Positions 1 through 11,357 of a DNA stretch of 64,000 nt are shown here, piece after piece. Position 1 is the first letter of the stretch. Each line of letters opens with the position of its first letter. The translations under genes and the position numbers were made by a program. Under the pieces are notes generated by a model that was given only the letters and a program-made list of their open reading frames with translations, had not been told where the DNA came from and ran no database searches. Source of the DNA: Salipiger bermudensis (GTDB lineage Bacteria; Pseudomonadota; Alphaproteobacteria; Rhodobacterales; Rhodobacteraceae); NCBI RefSeq assembly GCF_020171625.1, contig NZ_JAIUZY010000006.1, positions 247,120 to 311,119 on the forward strand. Reading direction: 5' to 3'.

Positions 1-1857
1 GAGCGTGGCGACCTCGACGCCGGCCTTGCCGCTGCGAAGAACCGGATCAAGGGCCGCATCACCGTGGGCGGTCAGGATCACATGTATCTCGAAGGGCACA
101 TCGCCTTTGCCATCCCGGGCGAGGATGACGACGTGATCGTGCATTGCTCGACCCAGCACCCCAGCGAGGCGCAGCACATGGTGGCGCATGTTCTCGGCGT
201 GCCCTCGAACGCGGTGGTGGTGAACGTGCGCCGCATGGGTGGCGGGTTCGGCGGCAAGGAAAGCCAGATGAACCTGTTCGCCGCCGTCGCGGCCATGGCC
301 GCGAAGAAGTGGGGACAGGCGGTCAAGATCCGCCCCGACCGCGATCAGGACATGACCGCCACCGGCAAGCGGCACGACTTCGTCATCGACTACGAGGTCG
401 GCTTTGACGACACCGGGCGGATCGAGGCCGTCGGCGGCACCTTCGCCGCGCGCTGCGGGTTCTCCTCGGACCTCTCGGGTCCCGTGACCGACCGCGCGCT
501 GTTCCATGCCGACAACGCCTATTTCTATCCCAATGTGCGCCTGACCAGCCGCCCGATGAAGACCAACACCGTGTCGAACACCGCCTTTCGCGGCTTCGGC
601 GGCCCTCAGGGGGTCGTCGCCGCCGAGCGCATGATCGAGGAAATCGCCTATGCCACCGGGCAGGACCCGCTCGACGTGCGCAAGGCCAATTTCTACGGCA
701 ACGAGGGGCGCGATCTGACACCGTACCACCAGCAGGTGGAGGACAACATCCTCGACCGTCTGGTCTCGGAGCTGGAAGAGAGCGCCGACTACCGCGCCCG
801 CCGGACCGAAATCCTCGCCTACAACGCGGGCTCGCCGGTCCTGAAGAAGGGCATCGCGCTTACGCCGGTGAAGTTCGGCATCTCCTTCACCGCGACGTGG
901 TACAATCAGGCGGGCGCGCTGGTGCATGTCTATAACGACGGCTCCATCCACCTGAACCACGGCGGCACCGAGATGGGACAGGGCCTCAACACCAAGGTCG
1001 CGCAGGTCGTGGCCGAGGCCTTCCAGGTCGATTTCGAGCGCATCAAGATCACCAAGACCACCACCGAGAAGGTCCCCAACACCTCGGCCACTGCTGCCTC
1101 GTCCGGCACCGACCTGAACGGCATGGCGGCGCTGAACGCGGTCGAGCAGATCAAGGCGCGGCTGGTGGAGTTCGCCTGCGACCGCTGGGCCGTGCCGCCC
1201 GGGGCCGTGCGCTTCGAGGCCAACCGCGTGCTGATCGGCGACGAGGTGCTGAGCTTCGATGCCTTCATCAGGCAGGCCTACCTCGCCCGCGTCCAGCTGT
1301 CCGCGGCGGGCTTCTACAAGACGCCCAAGATCCACTGGGATCGCGACAAGGGTCAGGGCCGCCCCTTCTACTACTATGCCTACGGCGCCGCCTGTTCCGA
1401 GGTCACGATCGACACGCTGACCGGCGAATACCGGGTCGAGCGGACCGACATCCTGCACGACGTGGGCCGCTCGCTGAACCCGGCGCTCGACAAGGGGCAG
1501 GTCGAGGGCGCCTTCATCCAGGGCATGGGCTGGCTGACCACCGAAGAATTGTGGTGGGACGATGCGGGGCGCCTGCGCACCCATGCGCCGTCGACCTACA
1601 AGATCCCGCTCGCCTCGGACCGGCCGCGCGTGTTCAACGTCAACCTCGCAGACTGGTCGGAGAACCGCGAGCTGACGATCAAGCGCTCGAAAGCGGTCGG
1701 AGAGCCGCCCTTCATGCTGGGCATCTCGGTCTTCGAGGCGCTGTCGATGGCGGTGGCCTCGGTCGCGGACTACCGCGAATGCCCGCGGCTCGACGCGCCC
1801 GCCACGCCAGAGCGCGTGCTGATGGCGGTGGACCGCCTGCGCCGGGGCGCGGCGTGA
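1..1857 (+). CDS. xdhB: Xanthine dehydrogenase molybdopterin-binding subunit, 3' part
   Basis: The frame is open from base 1, so the N-terminus lies outside the window; 618 residues are visible. This is the large Mo-cofactor subunit that oxidises hypoxanthine/xanthine to urate in the cytoplasm. Seen: the GGGFGGKE motif (codons near 240-263), FRGFGGPQG (near 590-610) for cofactor and substrate binding, and KAVGEPPFM near the C-terminus, which holds the catalytic glutamate of the family. The stop overlaps the GTG of xdhC (GTGA), so the two are translationally coupled. Identity is secure. The FAD/FeS subunit xdhA is expected just upstream, outside the window. Confidence 0.95.
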   Translation, partial: ERGDLDAGLAAAKNRIKGRITVGGQDHMYLEGHIAFAIPGEDDDVIVHCSTQHPSEAQHMVAHVLGVPSNAVVVNVRRMGGGFGGKESQMNLFAAVAAMAAKKWGQAVKIRPDRDQDMTATGKRHDFVIDYEVGFDDTGRIEAVGGTFAARCGFSSDLSGPVTDRALFHADNAYFYPNVRLTSRPMKTNTVSNTAFRGFGGPQGVVAAERMIEEIAYATGQDPLDVRKANFYGNEGRDLTPYHQQVEDNILDRLVSELEESADYRARRTEILAYNAGSPVLKKGIALTPVKFGISFTATWYNQAGALVHVYNDGSIHLNHGGTEMGQGLNTKVAQVVAEAFQVDFERIKITKTTTEKVPNTSATAASSGTDLNGMAALNAVEQIKARLVEFACDRWAVPPGAVRFEANRVLIGDEVLSFDAFIRQAYLARVQLSAAGFYKTPKIHWDRDKGQGRPFYYYAYGAACSEVTIDTLTGEYRVERTDILHDVGRSLNPALDKGQVEGAFIQGMGWLTTEELWWDDAGRLRTHAPSTYKIPLASDRPRVFNVNLADWSENRELTIKRSKAVGEPPFMLGISVFEALSMAVASVADYRECPRLDAPATPERVLMAVDRLRRGAA

Positions 1858-2723
1858 CTCTCGCGGCCTTTCTCGAGACCCACGGCGCGGTGATCCGCGT
1901 GGCGCTGACCCGCGTGCGCGGGTCCTCGCCCCGCGAGGCGGGCACCGAGATGTTCGTGGCCGGCGAGGCGCTCTACGGCACCATCGGCGGCGGCCAGCTG
2001 GAACATCGCGCCGTCGAGGCGGCGCGCGCCATGCTCCGCGACGGCGCCCTGAGCCGGGAGATGGACGTGCCGCTCGGGCCCGAGATCGGGCAATGCTGCG
2101 GCGGACGGGTGGAGCTGTCGCTGCAACGGATGCGCGCCTCGGACAAGGGCGCGGCGCTGGATCGGGCAGAGGCCGAGACCGCCGCCCTGCCGCATGTCTA
2201 TGTCATGGGCGCGGGCCATGTGGGTCGGGCGCTGGCCGACCTGCTGCAACACCTGCCGATGCGCACCATCCTCGTCGATCCGCGCGCCGGCGAGATCGCC
2301 CTCTGCACGGCGGCTGTGGAGACACGGGTCTCCGCCATCCCCGAGGTCGAGGTGGCCAATGCGCCCGCCGGCAGCGCCTTCGTGGTGCTGACCCACGACC
2401 ACGGGCTCGACTTTCTGCTGACCTCCGCGGCGCTCGAGAGGGGCGACGCCGCCTATGTCGGCATGATCGGCTCGGCCACCAAGCGCGCGAAGCTGCGCAG
2501 CTGGATGCGCCAGCATTGCGGCCCCTGCGATTTCGGCCAGCTCACCTGCCCCATCGGGGCGCAGGGCAGCGGCGACAAACGGCCCGCCCTGATCGCGGCC
2601 TTCGTCGTGGCCGAGGTTCTGGCCGAGCTGACCCGTGGGGAGCGGGTCACCGGCCGGGCCGGGTCAGGACAGACCCCCGAAAGGGGCCATCATCACGACC
2701 AGAAGGGAGCGTCGGCCCGATAG
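1854..2723 (+). CDS. xdhC: Xanthine dehydrogenase accessory protein XdhC
   Basis: This 289-residue protein begins at a GTG that overlaps the xdhB stop. XdhC proteins bind molybdenum cofactor, promote its sulfuration and insert it into XdhB. Seen: the N-terminal XdhC/CoxI segment with TRVRGSSPREAGTEM and GTIGGGQLEHRAVE (about residues 17-60), a conserved GQCCGGRVEL, then a C-terminal Rossmann region (YVMGAGHVGRAL, about 116-127) and YVGMIGSATKR. Length matches the family. The position directly after xdhB is the usual xdhABC order. A protein-coding start further upstream would lie inside xdhB and is unlikely. Confidence 0.93.
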   Translation: MTLAAFLETHGAVIRVALTRVRGSSPREAGTEMFVAGEALYGTIGGGQLEHRAVEAARAMLRDGALSREMDVPLGPEIGQCCGGRVELSLQRMRASDKGAALDRAEAETAALPHVYVMGAGHVGRALADLLQHLPMRTILVDPRAGEIALCTAAVETRVSAIPEVEVANAPAGSAFVVLTHDHGLDFLLTSAALERGDAAYVGMIGSATKRAKLRSWMRQHCGPCDFGQLTCPIGAQGSGDKRPALIAAFVVAEVLAELTRGERVTGRAGSGQTPERGHHHDQKGASAR

Positions 2724-2762
2724 CGGGAGGCGGGGCTGGTCATTACGGAGGAGGAGACCGTC

Positions 2763-4361
2763 ATGGACGGGACAAGCTACAACTACCGGTTGGTGTCGCG
2801 CGGCGACTCCAGCGCCTTCTGGGCGCTGTTCACCGACAACCTCGTGAACCTGCTGATCCTGTCGGGGATCTGCCAGTTCGTGTTCGACATGCCGGCCGAG
2901 ATCGTCTTCGGACGCATCGTCCCCGGCGCCGCCATCGCCATTCTCGCCGGGGTGGCGGTCTACACCGTCATGGCGAAGGTGACCGCGAACCGCACGGGCC
3001 GCGACGTGACCGCCCTGCCCTACGGCCTCTCGACGCCGGTGATGTTCGTCTACCTCTTCGGCGTGATCGGCCCGATCTACTGGGCCACGCAGGACCCGCT
3101 CCTGGCGTGGCAGGTGGGGATCGGCGCGGGCTTCATGGGCGGCATCGTCGCCGCCCTCGGCGCCATCGTCGGCCCGCGGCTGAAGCGGATCACCCCGCGG
3201 GCCGGGATGCTGGGCACGCTGTGCGGCATTGCGCTCATGTTCATCGGCGCGGTGCCCCTCTCGCAGATCTTCGAGCAACCCGTGATCGGCTTCACCGCGC
3301 TGCTCTTCATCCTGTGGGGGCTGATCGGACGCTTCCGCCTGCCGGGCAACCTGCCCGCGGGCCTCGTCGCCATTCTGGCGGGCACGGTCATCGCCGTGTT
3401 TCTGGGCGAGTCGACCTTCGACACGTCAGGCCTCGGCTTCTATCCGCCCGTGCCGTATTTTGGCGACCTGATCGCGGGCGTTCAGTACCTCTTTGCCAAT
3501 CCCGAGCTGTTCCTCGTGCTGGTGCCGGTGCAGATCTACAATTTCATCGAGACCATGAACAACGTCGAGAGCGCCGAGGCCGCGGGCGATAGCTACCCGG
3601 TGGGCGTGTGTCAGTTGACCGATGGCGCGGGCACCATGATCGGTGCGGTGTTCGGCTCTCCCTTCCCCACCACGGTCTATATCGGCCACCCGGCCTACAA
3701 GCGGCTGGACGCGCGGGCGGGCTACATAATCGGCGTGGCGCTCGTCATCGCGGCGGCGGCCTTTCTCGGCTTCCTGTCCTTGCTCGCCGGGCTGATCCCG
3801 GTGGCGGCGGCAGCACCGGTGCTGGTCTTCGTGGCCGTCAGCCTGATCACCAACACGGCCTGGGCGGTGAAGCCCGCGCATTTGGCTGCGGTGTCCTTCG
3901 CCATCCTCCCACATGTCTCGTCGTTGCTCATCACCAAGTGGGGTTCCTTGATGAACGCGCTCCGGGCGCAGGGGGTCGAGGGGCTGCCCTCGCTGGGCGA
4001 TGCCGACCTGACCGCCGCGCTGCTGATGGAGGGGGCGCATTTCGAGGGCCACCTCGCGCTCAGCCAGGGGGCCATCCTGACCGGCCTGATCTGGGGCGCC
4101 ATCGTGGCCGACGTGATCGACGGGCGGTTCCGCGCGGCGGGCGGCTTCGCGCTGGCCGCGGCCGCGATGTCCTCGGTGGGCATCATCCACGCGGCCTCGC
4201 TGCAGATGCCGCAGCTCGATGGCATCACCCTTGGCTACCTGATCATCGGCGGCTTCCTCTGCCTCTATCCCCTCGTAGCGCCGAAGGAGGACCTCGAGGA
4301 GCGGATCATCGTGCCGGACGAGCCCGACCTGATGGACGACGCAGTGCCGCAGCGCGCCTGA
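2763..4361 (+). CDS. NCS2/AzgA-like purine permease
   Basis: A 532-residue polytopic membrane protein with about 12 hydrophobic segments. It resembles the xanthine/uracil permease superfamily, with the first helix motif FTDNLVNLLILSG, a conserved ALPYGLSTP and the NFIETMNNVESAEAAGD segment. Location between xdhC and guaD makes a guanine, hypoxanthine or xanthine importer the natural inference; the substrate cannot be read from sequence. The start is supported by a strong GGAGGAGGAG ribosome-binding site. The N-terminus and the charged C-terminal tail (about 500-532) are cytoplasmic by prediction. It is separate from the second NCS2 permease at 15.4-16.9 kb, which is a different subfamily. Confidence 0.82.
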   Translation: MDGTSYNYRLVSRGDSSAFWALFTDNLVNLLILSGICQFVFDMPAEIVFGRIVPGAAIAILAGVAVYTVMAKVTANRTGRDVTALPYGLSTPVMFVYLFGVIGPIYWATQDPLLAWQVGIGAGFMGGIVAALGAIVGPRLKRITPRAGMLGTLCGIALMFIGAVPLSQIFEQPVIGFTALLFILWGLIGRFRLPGNLPAGLVAILAGTVIAVFLGESTFDTSGLGFYPPVPYFGDLIAGVQYLFANPELFLVLVPVQIYNFIETMNNVESAEAAGDSYPVGVCQLTDGAGTMIGAVFGSPFPTTVYIGHPAYKRLDARAGYIIGVALVIAAAAFLGFLSLLAGLIPVAAAAPVLVFVAVSLITNTAWAVKPAHLAAVSFAILPHVSSLLITKWGSLMNALRAQGVEGLPSLGDADLTAALLMEGAHFEGHLALSQGAILTGLIWGAIVADVIDGRFRAAGGFALAAAAMSSVGIIHAASLQMPQLDGITLGYLIIGGFLCLYPLVAPKEDLEERIIVPDEPDLMDDAVPQRA

Positions 4362-4369
4362 CGCTTGCA

Positions 4370-4389
4370 GGGCGGCCCCCGCGCCGCCC
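4370..4389 (+). other. Intra-operonic GC hairpin, permease-guaD gap
   Basis: A perfect 7-bp stem (GGGCGGC/GCCGCCC, loop CCCCGC) follows the permease stop and precedes the guaD ribosome-binding site. There is no T-tract, so transcript processing or stabilisation is more likely than full termination (inference). Confidence 0.4.
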
Positions 4390-4416
4390 CGCCCCTTTCC
4401 GAAACGGAGACCCGAA

Positions 4417-5751
<1,335 letters not shown>

Positions 5752-5763
5752 CCGGACGCGCGC

Positions 5764-5792
5764 CGCCCGCGCCCGAAGGAGAGGCGCGGGCG
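5764..5792 (+). terminator. Hairpin terminator candidate after guaD
   Basis: A perfect 10-bp stem (arms 5764-5773 and 5783-5792, nine-base loop) lies just after the guaD stop and is followed by only short pyrimidine sequence. The next gene starts 185 bases later with its own AT-richer leader, so this probably closes the xdh-guaD operon. Confidence 0.5.
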
Positions 5793-5976
5793 CCTTCCGG
5801 CCTGCCGTTTCGCTTCGTGGTTCGCCGCGCGACCGGTCGGAGCCGGCCCGTCGAAACCCCGCACCCAAGCCGCTCACTTTCAAATTTTCCGGAAAAGACT
5901 TGTCCGATCATTGCGGGTTTCGGGGGAAATCGCTGCCGCGCATACTCTTGCCAATACGGCTTTCACGGAGACCCAG

Positions 5977-6826
<850 letters not shown>

Positions 6827-6843
<17 letters not shown>

Positions 6844-7669
6844 CCTGCCCTCCGATGGCCTCCGTCAGGCTCCGGGCCGCCTCGATCACGGGGCGGCTCA
6901 GCCTGTCGAGCGCGTCCGCCGTCACCCGACTGGTCGGGCCGGAGACCGAGATCCCCGCCAGCGCTTCGCCCGCGGCGTCGAACACCGGGGCTGCGATGCA
7001 GCGCATCCCGAGATTGCGCTCCTCGTCATCGACCGAGTAGCCGCGCGCCCGGATCGCGGCGAGATCTTCCTGAAGCGCCATCGGGTCGGTGATCGTCCGG
7101 GGCGTGAAGGACTGCAATCCGCCCTTCAGCCGCCGCGACAGCCGATCTTCGTCCATCTGCGCCAGAAGCGCCTTGCCGATGCCCGAGGCGTGCATCGCCG
7201 ACAGGGTGCCGGGCGGAAAGAAGGCGCGGATGTTGGCGTGCGTCTCGACCTGGCTGAGAAACAGCACCTGCCCCTCCTTCTCCACGCCGAGATTGGCGGT
7301 CTCTCCGGTCGCCTCCATCAGCCGTCGCATCACCGGGCGCGCGCGGTCGACGAGGCTGGTGCGCCGCAGGAACCGTGCCCCGATGGTGAACGCCCGCGCG
7401 CCGATGTGCCAGAGCTGTTCCTCGGCGTCGAATTCCACCAGTCCGCGCCCCTCGAGCGTAACCAGCACGCGATAGACCGTCGAGGGCGACTGCCCCATCT
7501 CATCCGAGATCGTGCTGAGGGCCATGCCCTGCCGTTCGCTCAGGAACTCGAAGACCTCCATGGCGCGGTCCAGCGACTTGATGGTGTTCTGGGCGGTCTT
7601 GTCGTTCCAGTCACGCGGTCGGCCACGGGCCTTGCGGCTTCCGCGCGGGCCATTTTCTTGCGAATCCAT
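6827..7669 (-). CDS. bhcR: IclR-family regulator of the beta-hydroxyaspartate cycle
   Basis: A 280-residue IclR-type protein: a charged N-terminal tail, a winged helix-turn-helix (about residues 20-80, SLDRAMEVFEFLSER to VEFD), then the IclR effector domain (about 95-270) with HASGIGKALLAQ and ERNLGMRCIAAPVFD. It is divergent from bhcA, the arrangement of the described bhcR-bhcABCD locus, where BhcR senses glyoxylate (established for Paracoccus). The ATG at 7669 is preferred because GAAAG precedes it; an in-frame GTG at 7705 has no ribosome-binding site and would overlap an inverted repeat. Its 3' end overlaps allE antisense. Confidence 0.9.
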
Positions 7670-7688
7670 GAGATGTCTTTCGGTTTCC

Positions 7689-7737
7689 GTGAAATGCCGC
7701 TTCACGATATGAAAATTTCAAGCGCCTGTAAACGCTT
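7689..7737. promoter_or_regulatory. bhcR-bhcA divergent control region with three inverted repeats
   Basis: The AT-rich spacer holds GTGAA-N7-TTCAC (7689-7705), TGAAA-A-TTTCA (7710-7720) and AAGCG-N8-CGCTT (7720-7737). IclR-family operators are short palindromes with TGAA/TTCA-like half-sites, so these are candidate BhcR sites (inference). The first lies close to the bhcR start and could mediate autoregulation. Confidence 0.5.
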
Positions 7738-7838
7738 CCATTTTCCCGCGCGCCGCAGAAATGAAAAATGCATTCAAAAAAATATCCCTGCGCTCCGGCC
7801 GCGCCTAAGCTGCCAGGCATGACGAAGGGAGACACGCC

Positions 7839-9026
7839 ATGAGCTTTCAGAATCCGGTTTTCATTCCCGGCCCGACCAATATCCCCGAACGGCTGCGCAA
7901 GGCCTGCGACATGCCGACCATCGACCACCGCTCGCCGCTGTTCGGACAGATCCTGCACCCGGCGCGCGAGGGCGTGCGCAAGGTGCTCAAGAGCGACAGC
8001 GCCGAGATCTTCATCTTTCCCTCGACCGGCACCGGCGGTTGGGAAACCGCGCTGACGAACTGCCTGTCGGCGGGCGACACCGTTCTGGCGGCGCGCAACG
8101 GCATGTTCAGCCAGCGCTGGATCGACATGTGCCAACGCCACGGGCTCGAGGTCGAGGTGGTCGAGACGCCGTGGGGCCACGGCCTGCCCGCCGACCGCTA
8201 CGAAGAGATCCTCACCGCCGACACCGGCCACCGAATCAAGGCGGTTCTGGCCACCCATAACGAGACGGCAACCGGCGTCAAATCCGACATCGCCGCGGTG
8301 CGCCGCGCGCTCGACGCCGCCGGCCACCCGGCGCTGCTCTTCGTGGACGGCGTCAGCTCCATCGCCTCGATGGACTTCCGCTTCGATGAATGGGGCGTGG
8401 ATGTCGCCGTCGCGGGCTCGCAGAAGGGGTTCATGCTGCCGCCGGGTCTTGCGATCACCGGCTTCAGCGCCAAGGCGATGGAGGCCACGAAGACCGCGAC
8501 CCTGCCGCGGACCTTCTTCGACGTGGCCGACATGGCCAAGGGCTATGCCAACAACGCCTATCCCTACACCCCCGCCGTGGGCCTACTGAACGGGCTGAAC
8601 GAGGCCTGCGGGATGCTGCTCGACGAGGGGCTGGAGAACGTCTTTGCCCGCCACCACCGCATCGCCGAGGGCGTGCGTGCCGCCGTGGGCGCCTGGGGGC
8701 TGGAGCTCTGCGCCGTCTCCCCGGAGCTCTACTCCGACACCGTCAGCGCGATCCGCACGCCCGAGGGCTTCAACGCCACCCAGATCGTCGAGCACGCGGC
8801 GAGCGCCTATGGCGTCGCCTTTGGCACCGGGCTCGGCGAGGTCGCGGGCAAGGTCTTCCGCATCGGGCACCTTGGCTCGCTGACCGATGTGATGGCGCTC
8901 TCCGGCCTCGCCACGGCAGAGATGGTCATGGCCGATCTGGGTCTGGACATCCGGCTCGGCTCGGGGGTCGCCGCGGCTCAGGACTACTACCGCGCCAACC
9001 GCACGCCGCTGAGGGCCGCCGCATGA
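7839..9026 (+). CDS. bhcA: Aspartate-glyoxylate aminotransferase (BhcA)
   Basis: A 395-residue class V PLP aminotransferase. In the beta-hydroxyaspartate cycle BhcA transfers the amino group of aspartate to glyoxylate, giving oxaloacetate and glycine. Seen: PGPTNIPERL at the N-terminus, PSTGTGGWE (PLP phosphate site), FVDGVSSIASMDF with D170 facing the PLP ring, and the Schiff-base lysine K196 in GSQKGFMLPPG. Alone this could be read as a serine-glyoxylate aminotransferase; order and neighbours (bhcR, bhcB, bhcC, bhcD) settle it as BhcA. An AGGGAG site precedes the ATG. Its stop overlaps the bhcB start (ATGA). Confidence 0.93.
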   Translation: MSFQNPVFIPGPTNIPERLRKACDMPTIDHRSPLFGQILHPAREGVRKVLKSDSAEIFIFPSTGTGGWETALTNCLSAGDTVLAARNGMFSQRWIDMCQRHGLEVEVVETPWGHGLPADRYEEILTADTGHRIKAVLATHNETATGVKSDIAAVRRALDAAGHPALLFVDGVSSIASMDFRFDEWGVDVAVAGSQKGFMLPPGLAITGFSAKAMEATKTATLPRTFFDVADMAKGYANNAYPYTPAVGLLNGLNEACGMLLDEGLENVFARHHRIAEGVRAAVGAWGLELCAVSPELYSDTVSAIRTPEGFNATQIVEHAASAYGVAFGTGLGEVAGKVFRIGHLGSLTDVMALSGLATAEMVMADLGLDIRLGSGVAAAQDYYRANRTPLRAAA

Positions 9027-9988
9027 AGGACAGCGCCATGATCATCCCCACCTACGAGGACATGCTGGTCGCGCACGCGCGCATCAAGCCGCATGTCCGG
9101 CGGACCGAGCTGCGCCAATCTGCCTACCTCAACGAGCTCACCGGCGCGGACCTGTTCTTCAAGTGCGAGAACTTCCAGGAGCCGGGGGCCTTCAAGGTCC
9201 GAGGGGCCTGCAACGCGGTGTTCGGCCTCGCCGACGCGCAGGCGGCCAAGGGGGTGGCGACGCATTCGAGCGGCAACCACGCCTCTTGCCTCAGCTACGC
9301 GGCGATGCGCCGGGGCATCCCCTGCAACGTCGTCATGCCGCGCACCGCGCCGCAGGCCAAGAAGGACACCGTGCGCCGCTACGGCGGGAAGATCACCGAA
9401 TGCGAGCCCTCGACCAGCTCGCGCGAGGCGGCCTTTGCCGAGGTTCAGGCGGCGACCGGCGGCGATTTCGTGCACCCCTATAACGACCCGCGGGTGATCG
9501 CGGGCCAAGGGACCTGCTCGAAGGAGTTCATGGAACAGACCGACGGGCTCGACATGGTCGTGGCCCCGATCGGCGGCGGCGGCATGATCTCGGGCACCTG
9601 CCTGACGCTGGCGACTTTGGCGCCGGAATGCCAGGTGATCGCGGCAGAGCCCGAGCAGGCGGACGACGCCTATCGCAGCTTCAAGGCCGGCCACATCATC
9701 GCCGACGATGCGCCCAAGACCATCGCCGACGGGCTGCTGGTGCCACTCAAGGATCTGACCTGGCACTTCGTGTCGAACCACGTGAGCGAGATCTACACCG
9801 CCTCGGAAACCGAGATCGTGGACGCGATGAAGCTGGTCTGGAAGCACCTCCGCGTGGTGATGGAGCCGTCCTCGGCCGTGCCGATGGCCTGCGTCCTGAA
9901 AAACCCCGACGCCTTCCGTGGCAAGCGCGTCGGCATCGTTCTCACCGGCGGCAACGTCGACCTCGACCGTCTGCCCTGGATGGTCTGA
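9023..9988 (+). CDS. bhcB: beta-Hydroxyaspartate dehydratase (BhcB)
   Basis: A 321-residue fold-type II PLP enzyme related to serine/threonine dehydratase and serine racemase. BhcB eliminates water from erythro-beta-hydroxyaspartate to give iminosuccinate and needs no ATP. Seen: the PLP lysine K58 in EPGAFKVRGA, SSGNHASCLSYAA (substrate/PLP loop), APIGGGGMISGTCL (phosphate-binding glycines) and a C-terminal LTGGNVDLDRL. It lacks a regulatory ACT domain, as expected. The ATG overlaps the bhcA stop by 4 bases; a second ATG 15 bases on (MIIPTYEDM) is possible. Context distinguishes it from plain threonine dehydratase. Confidence 0.92.
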   Translation: MKDSAMIIPTYEDMLVAHARIKPHVRRTELRQSAYLNELTGADLFFKCENFQEPGAFKVRGACNAVFGLADAQAAKGVATHSSGNHASCLSYAAMRRGIPCNVVMPRTAPQAKKDTVRRYGGKITECEPSTSSREAAFAEVQAATGGDFVHPYNDPRVIAGQGTCSKEFMEQTDGLDMVVAPIGGGGMISGTCLTLATLAPECQVIAAEPEQADDAYRSFKAGHIIADDAPKTIADGLLVPLKDLTWHFVSNHVSEIYTASETEIVDAMKLVWKHLRVVMEPSSAVPMACVLKNPDAFRGKRVGIVLTGGNVDLDRLPWMV

Positions 9989-10007
9989 GCCGCACCGCCA
10001 TGCCGTT

Positions 10008-10027
10008 GGCCGGGCCTCTGCCCGGCC
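10008..10027 (+). other. Intra-operonic GC hairpin, bhcB-bhcC gap
   Basis: A perfect 8-bp stem (GGCCGGGC/GCCCGGCC) with a four-base loop sits in the 61-base gap, upstream of the AAAGGA ribosome-binding site of bhcC. There is no T-tract. Confidence 0.45.
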
Positions 10028-10049
10028 CACCCCGACAAAGGAACACGAG

Positions 10050-11213
10050 ATGAAAGACATGACCAACCTCGACGCTTATGAAGTCGGCTTCGACATTCCC
10101 GCCAAGCCCGGCATGGATGAGGCCTCCATCCAGACCCCTGCACTGGTGCTCGACCTCGACGCACTGGAGCGCAACGTCAAGAAGATGGGCGACTACGCGA
10201 AGGCGCACGGGATGCGCCACCGCGCCCACGGAAAGATGCACAAATCCGTCGACGTGCTGAAGCTGCAGATGGAGCTCGGCGGCGCGGCGGGCGTCTGCTG
10301 CCAGAAGGTGTCGGAGGCCGAGGTCTTCGTGCGTGCCGGCATCAAGGACGTGCTGGTCTCGAACCAGGTCCGCGACCCGGCCAAGATCGACCGCCTCGCG
10401 CAGCTGCCGAAGCACGGCTCCGAGATCACCGTCTGCGTCGACGACGTGGCGAACGTCGCCGAACTGTCCGAGGCGGCGCAAAAGCACGGCACCGAGCTTG
10501 GCATCTTCGTCGAGATCGACTGCGGCGCGGGCCGCTGCGGCGTCACCACGAACGCGGCGGTGGTCGAGATCGTGAAGGCCGTCGAGGCCGCGCCCGCCCT
10601 GTCCTACAAGGGCATCCAGGCCTACCAGGGCGCGATGCAGCACATGGACAGCTACGCCGACCGCAAGGCCAAGATCGACGCCGCCGTGGCGCAGGTCGGC
10701 GACGCGGTCGAGGCGCTGAAGGCCGAGGGTATCGACACCGGCCTCGTCTCCGGCGGCGGCACCGGCTCCTACTACTTCGAAGCGAACTCGGGCCTCTACA
10801 ACGAGCTGCAATGCGGCAGCTACGCCTTCATGGATGCCGATTACGGCCGCATCCTGGACGAGGACGGCAAGCGCATCGACGCGGGCGAGTGGGAAAACGC
10901 CTTCTTTCTGCTCACCTCGGTCATGTCGCACGCCAAGGCCGACAAGGCGATCTGCGATGCCGGGCTCAAGGCCCAGTCCGTGGACAGCGGCCTGCCGTTC
11001 ATCTTCGGGCGCGACGATGTGGAATACATCAAGTGCTCGGACGAGCACGGCGTGATCAGCGACCCCGACGGCGCGCTGAAGGTCGGCGACAAGCTTCGTC
11101 TCGTCCCCGGCCACTGCGACCCGACCGCCAACGTGCATGACTGGTACGTCGGCGTTCGCAACGGAAAGGTTGAAACCGTGTGGCCGGTCTCGGCGCGCGG
11201 CAAGGCATACTGA
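10050..11213 (+). CDS. bhcC: beta-Hydroxyaspartate aldolase (BhcC)
   Basis: A 387-residue fold-type III (alanine racemase-like barrel) PLP aldolase of the D-threonine aldolase family. It joins glycine and glyoxylate to (2R,3S)-beta-hydroxyaspartate, the carbon-carbon bond-forming step of the cycle. Seen: the PLP lysine K62 in HRAHGKMHKS, EIDCGAGRCGV, a GGGTGSYYFE phosphate loop, and the C-terminal metal site VPGHCDPT. The ATG is fixed by AAAGGA 8-14 bases upstream and by the MTNLDAYEVGFDIPAKPG start. The start given here excludes a spurious 44-codon extension into the bhcB-bhcC gap. Confidence 0.93.
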   Translation: MKDMTNLDAYEVGFDIPAKPGMDEASIQTPALVLDLDALERNVKKMGDYAKAHGMRHRAHGKMHKSVDVLKLQMELGGAAGVCCQKVSEAEVFVRAGIKDVLVSNQVRDPAKIDRLAQLPKHGSEITVCVDDVANVAELSEAAQKHGTELGIFVEIDCGAGRCGVTTNAAVVEIVKAVEAAPALSYKGIQAYQGAMQHMDSYADRKAKIDAAVAQVGDAVEALKAEGIDTGLVSGGGTGSYYFEANSGLYNELQCGSYAFMDADYGRILDEDGKRIDAGEWENAFFLLTSVMSHAKADKAICDAGLKAQSVDSGLPFIFGRDDVEYIKCSDEHGVISDPDGALKVGDKLRLVPGHCDPTANVHDWYVGVRNGKVETVWPVSARGKAY

Positions 11214-11231
11214 CTTTTCGTGATTGGAGGA

Positions 11232-11252
11232 CCCGGCCCCCGAGGGGCCGGG
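11232..11252 (+). other. Intra-operonic GC hairpin after bhcC
   Basis: A perfect 9-bp stem (CCCGGCCCC/GGGGCCGGG) with a three-base loop begins 19 bases after the bhcC stop. It is followed by about 105 bases of AT-richer leader before the permease gene, so the permease may also have its own promoter. There is no T-tract. Confidence 0.45.
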
Positions 11253-11357
11253 AAGTCGACTGTTCCGTATGCCCCTTCCTCCGGGCGGTGGCGGACAGAC
11301 GCACGAAAAGGCAGATGGAATAACAATAACTTACCACTGTCTGAAAGGGAGAAGACA

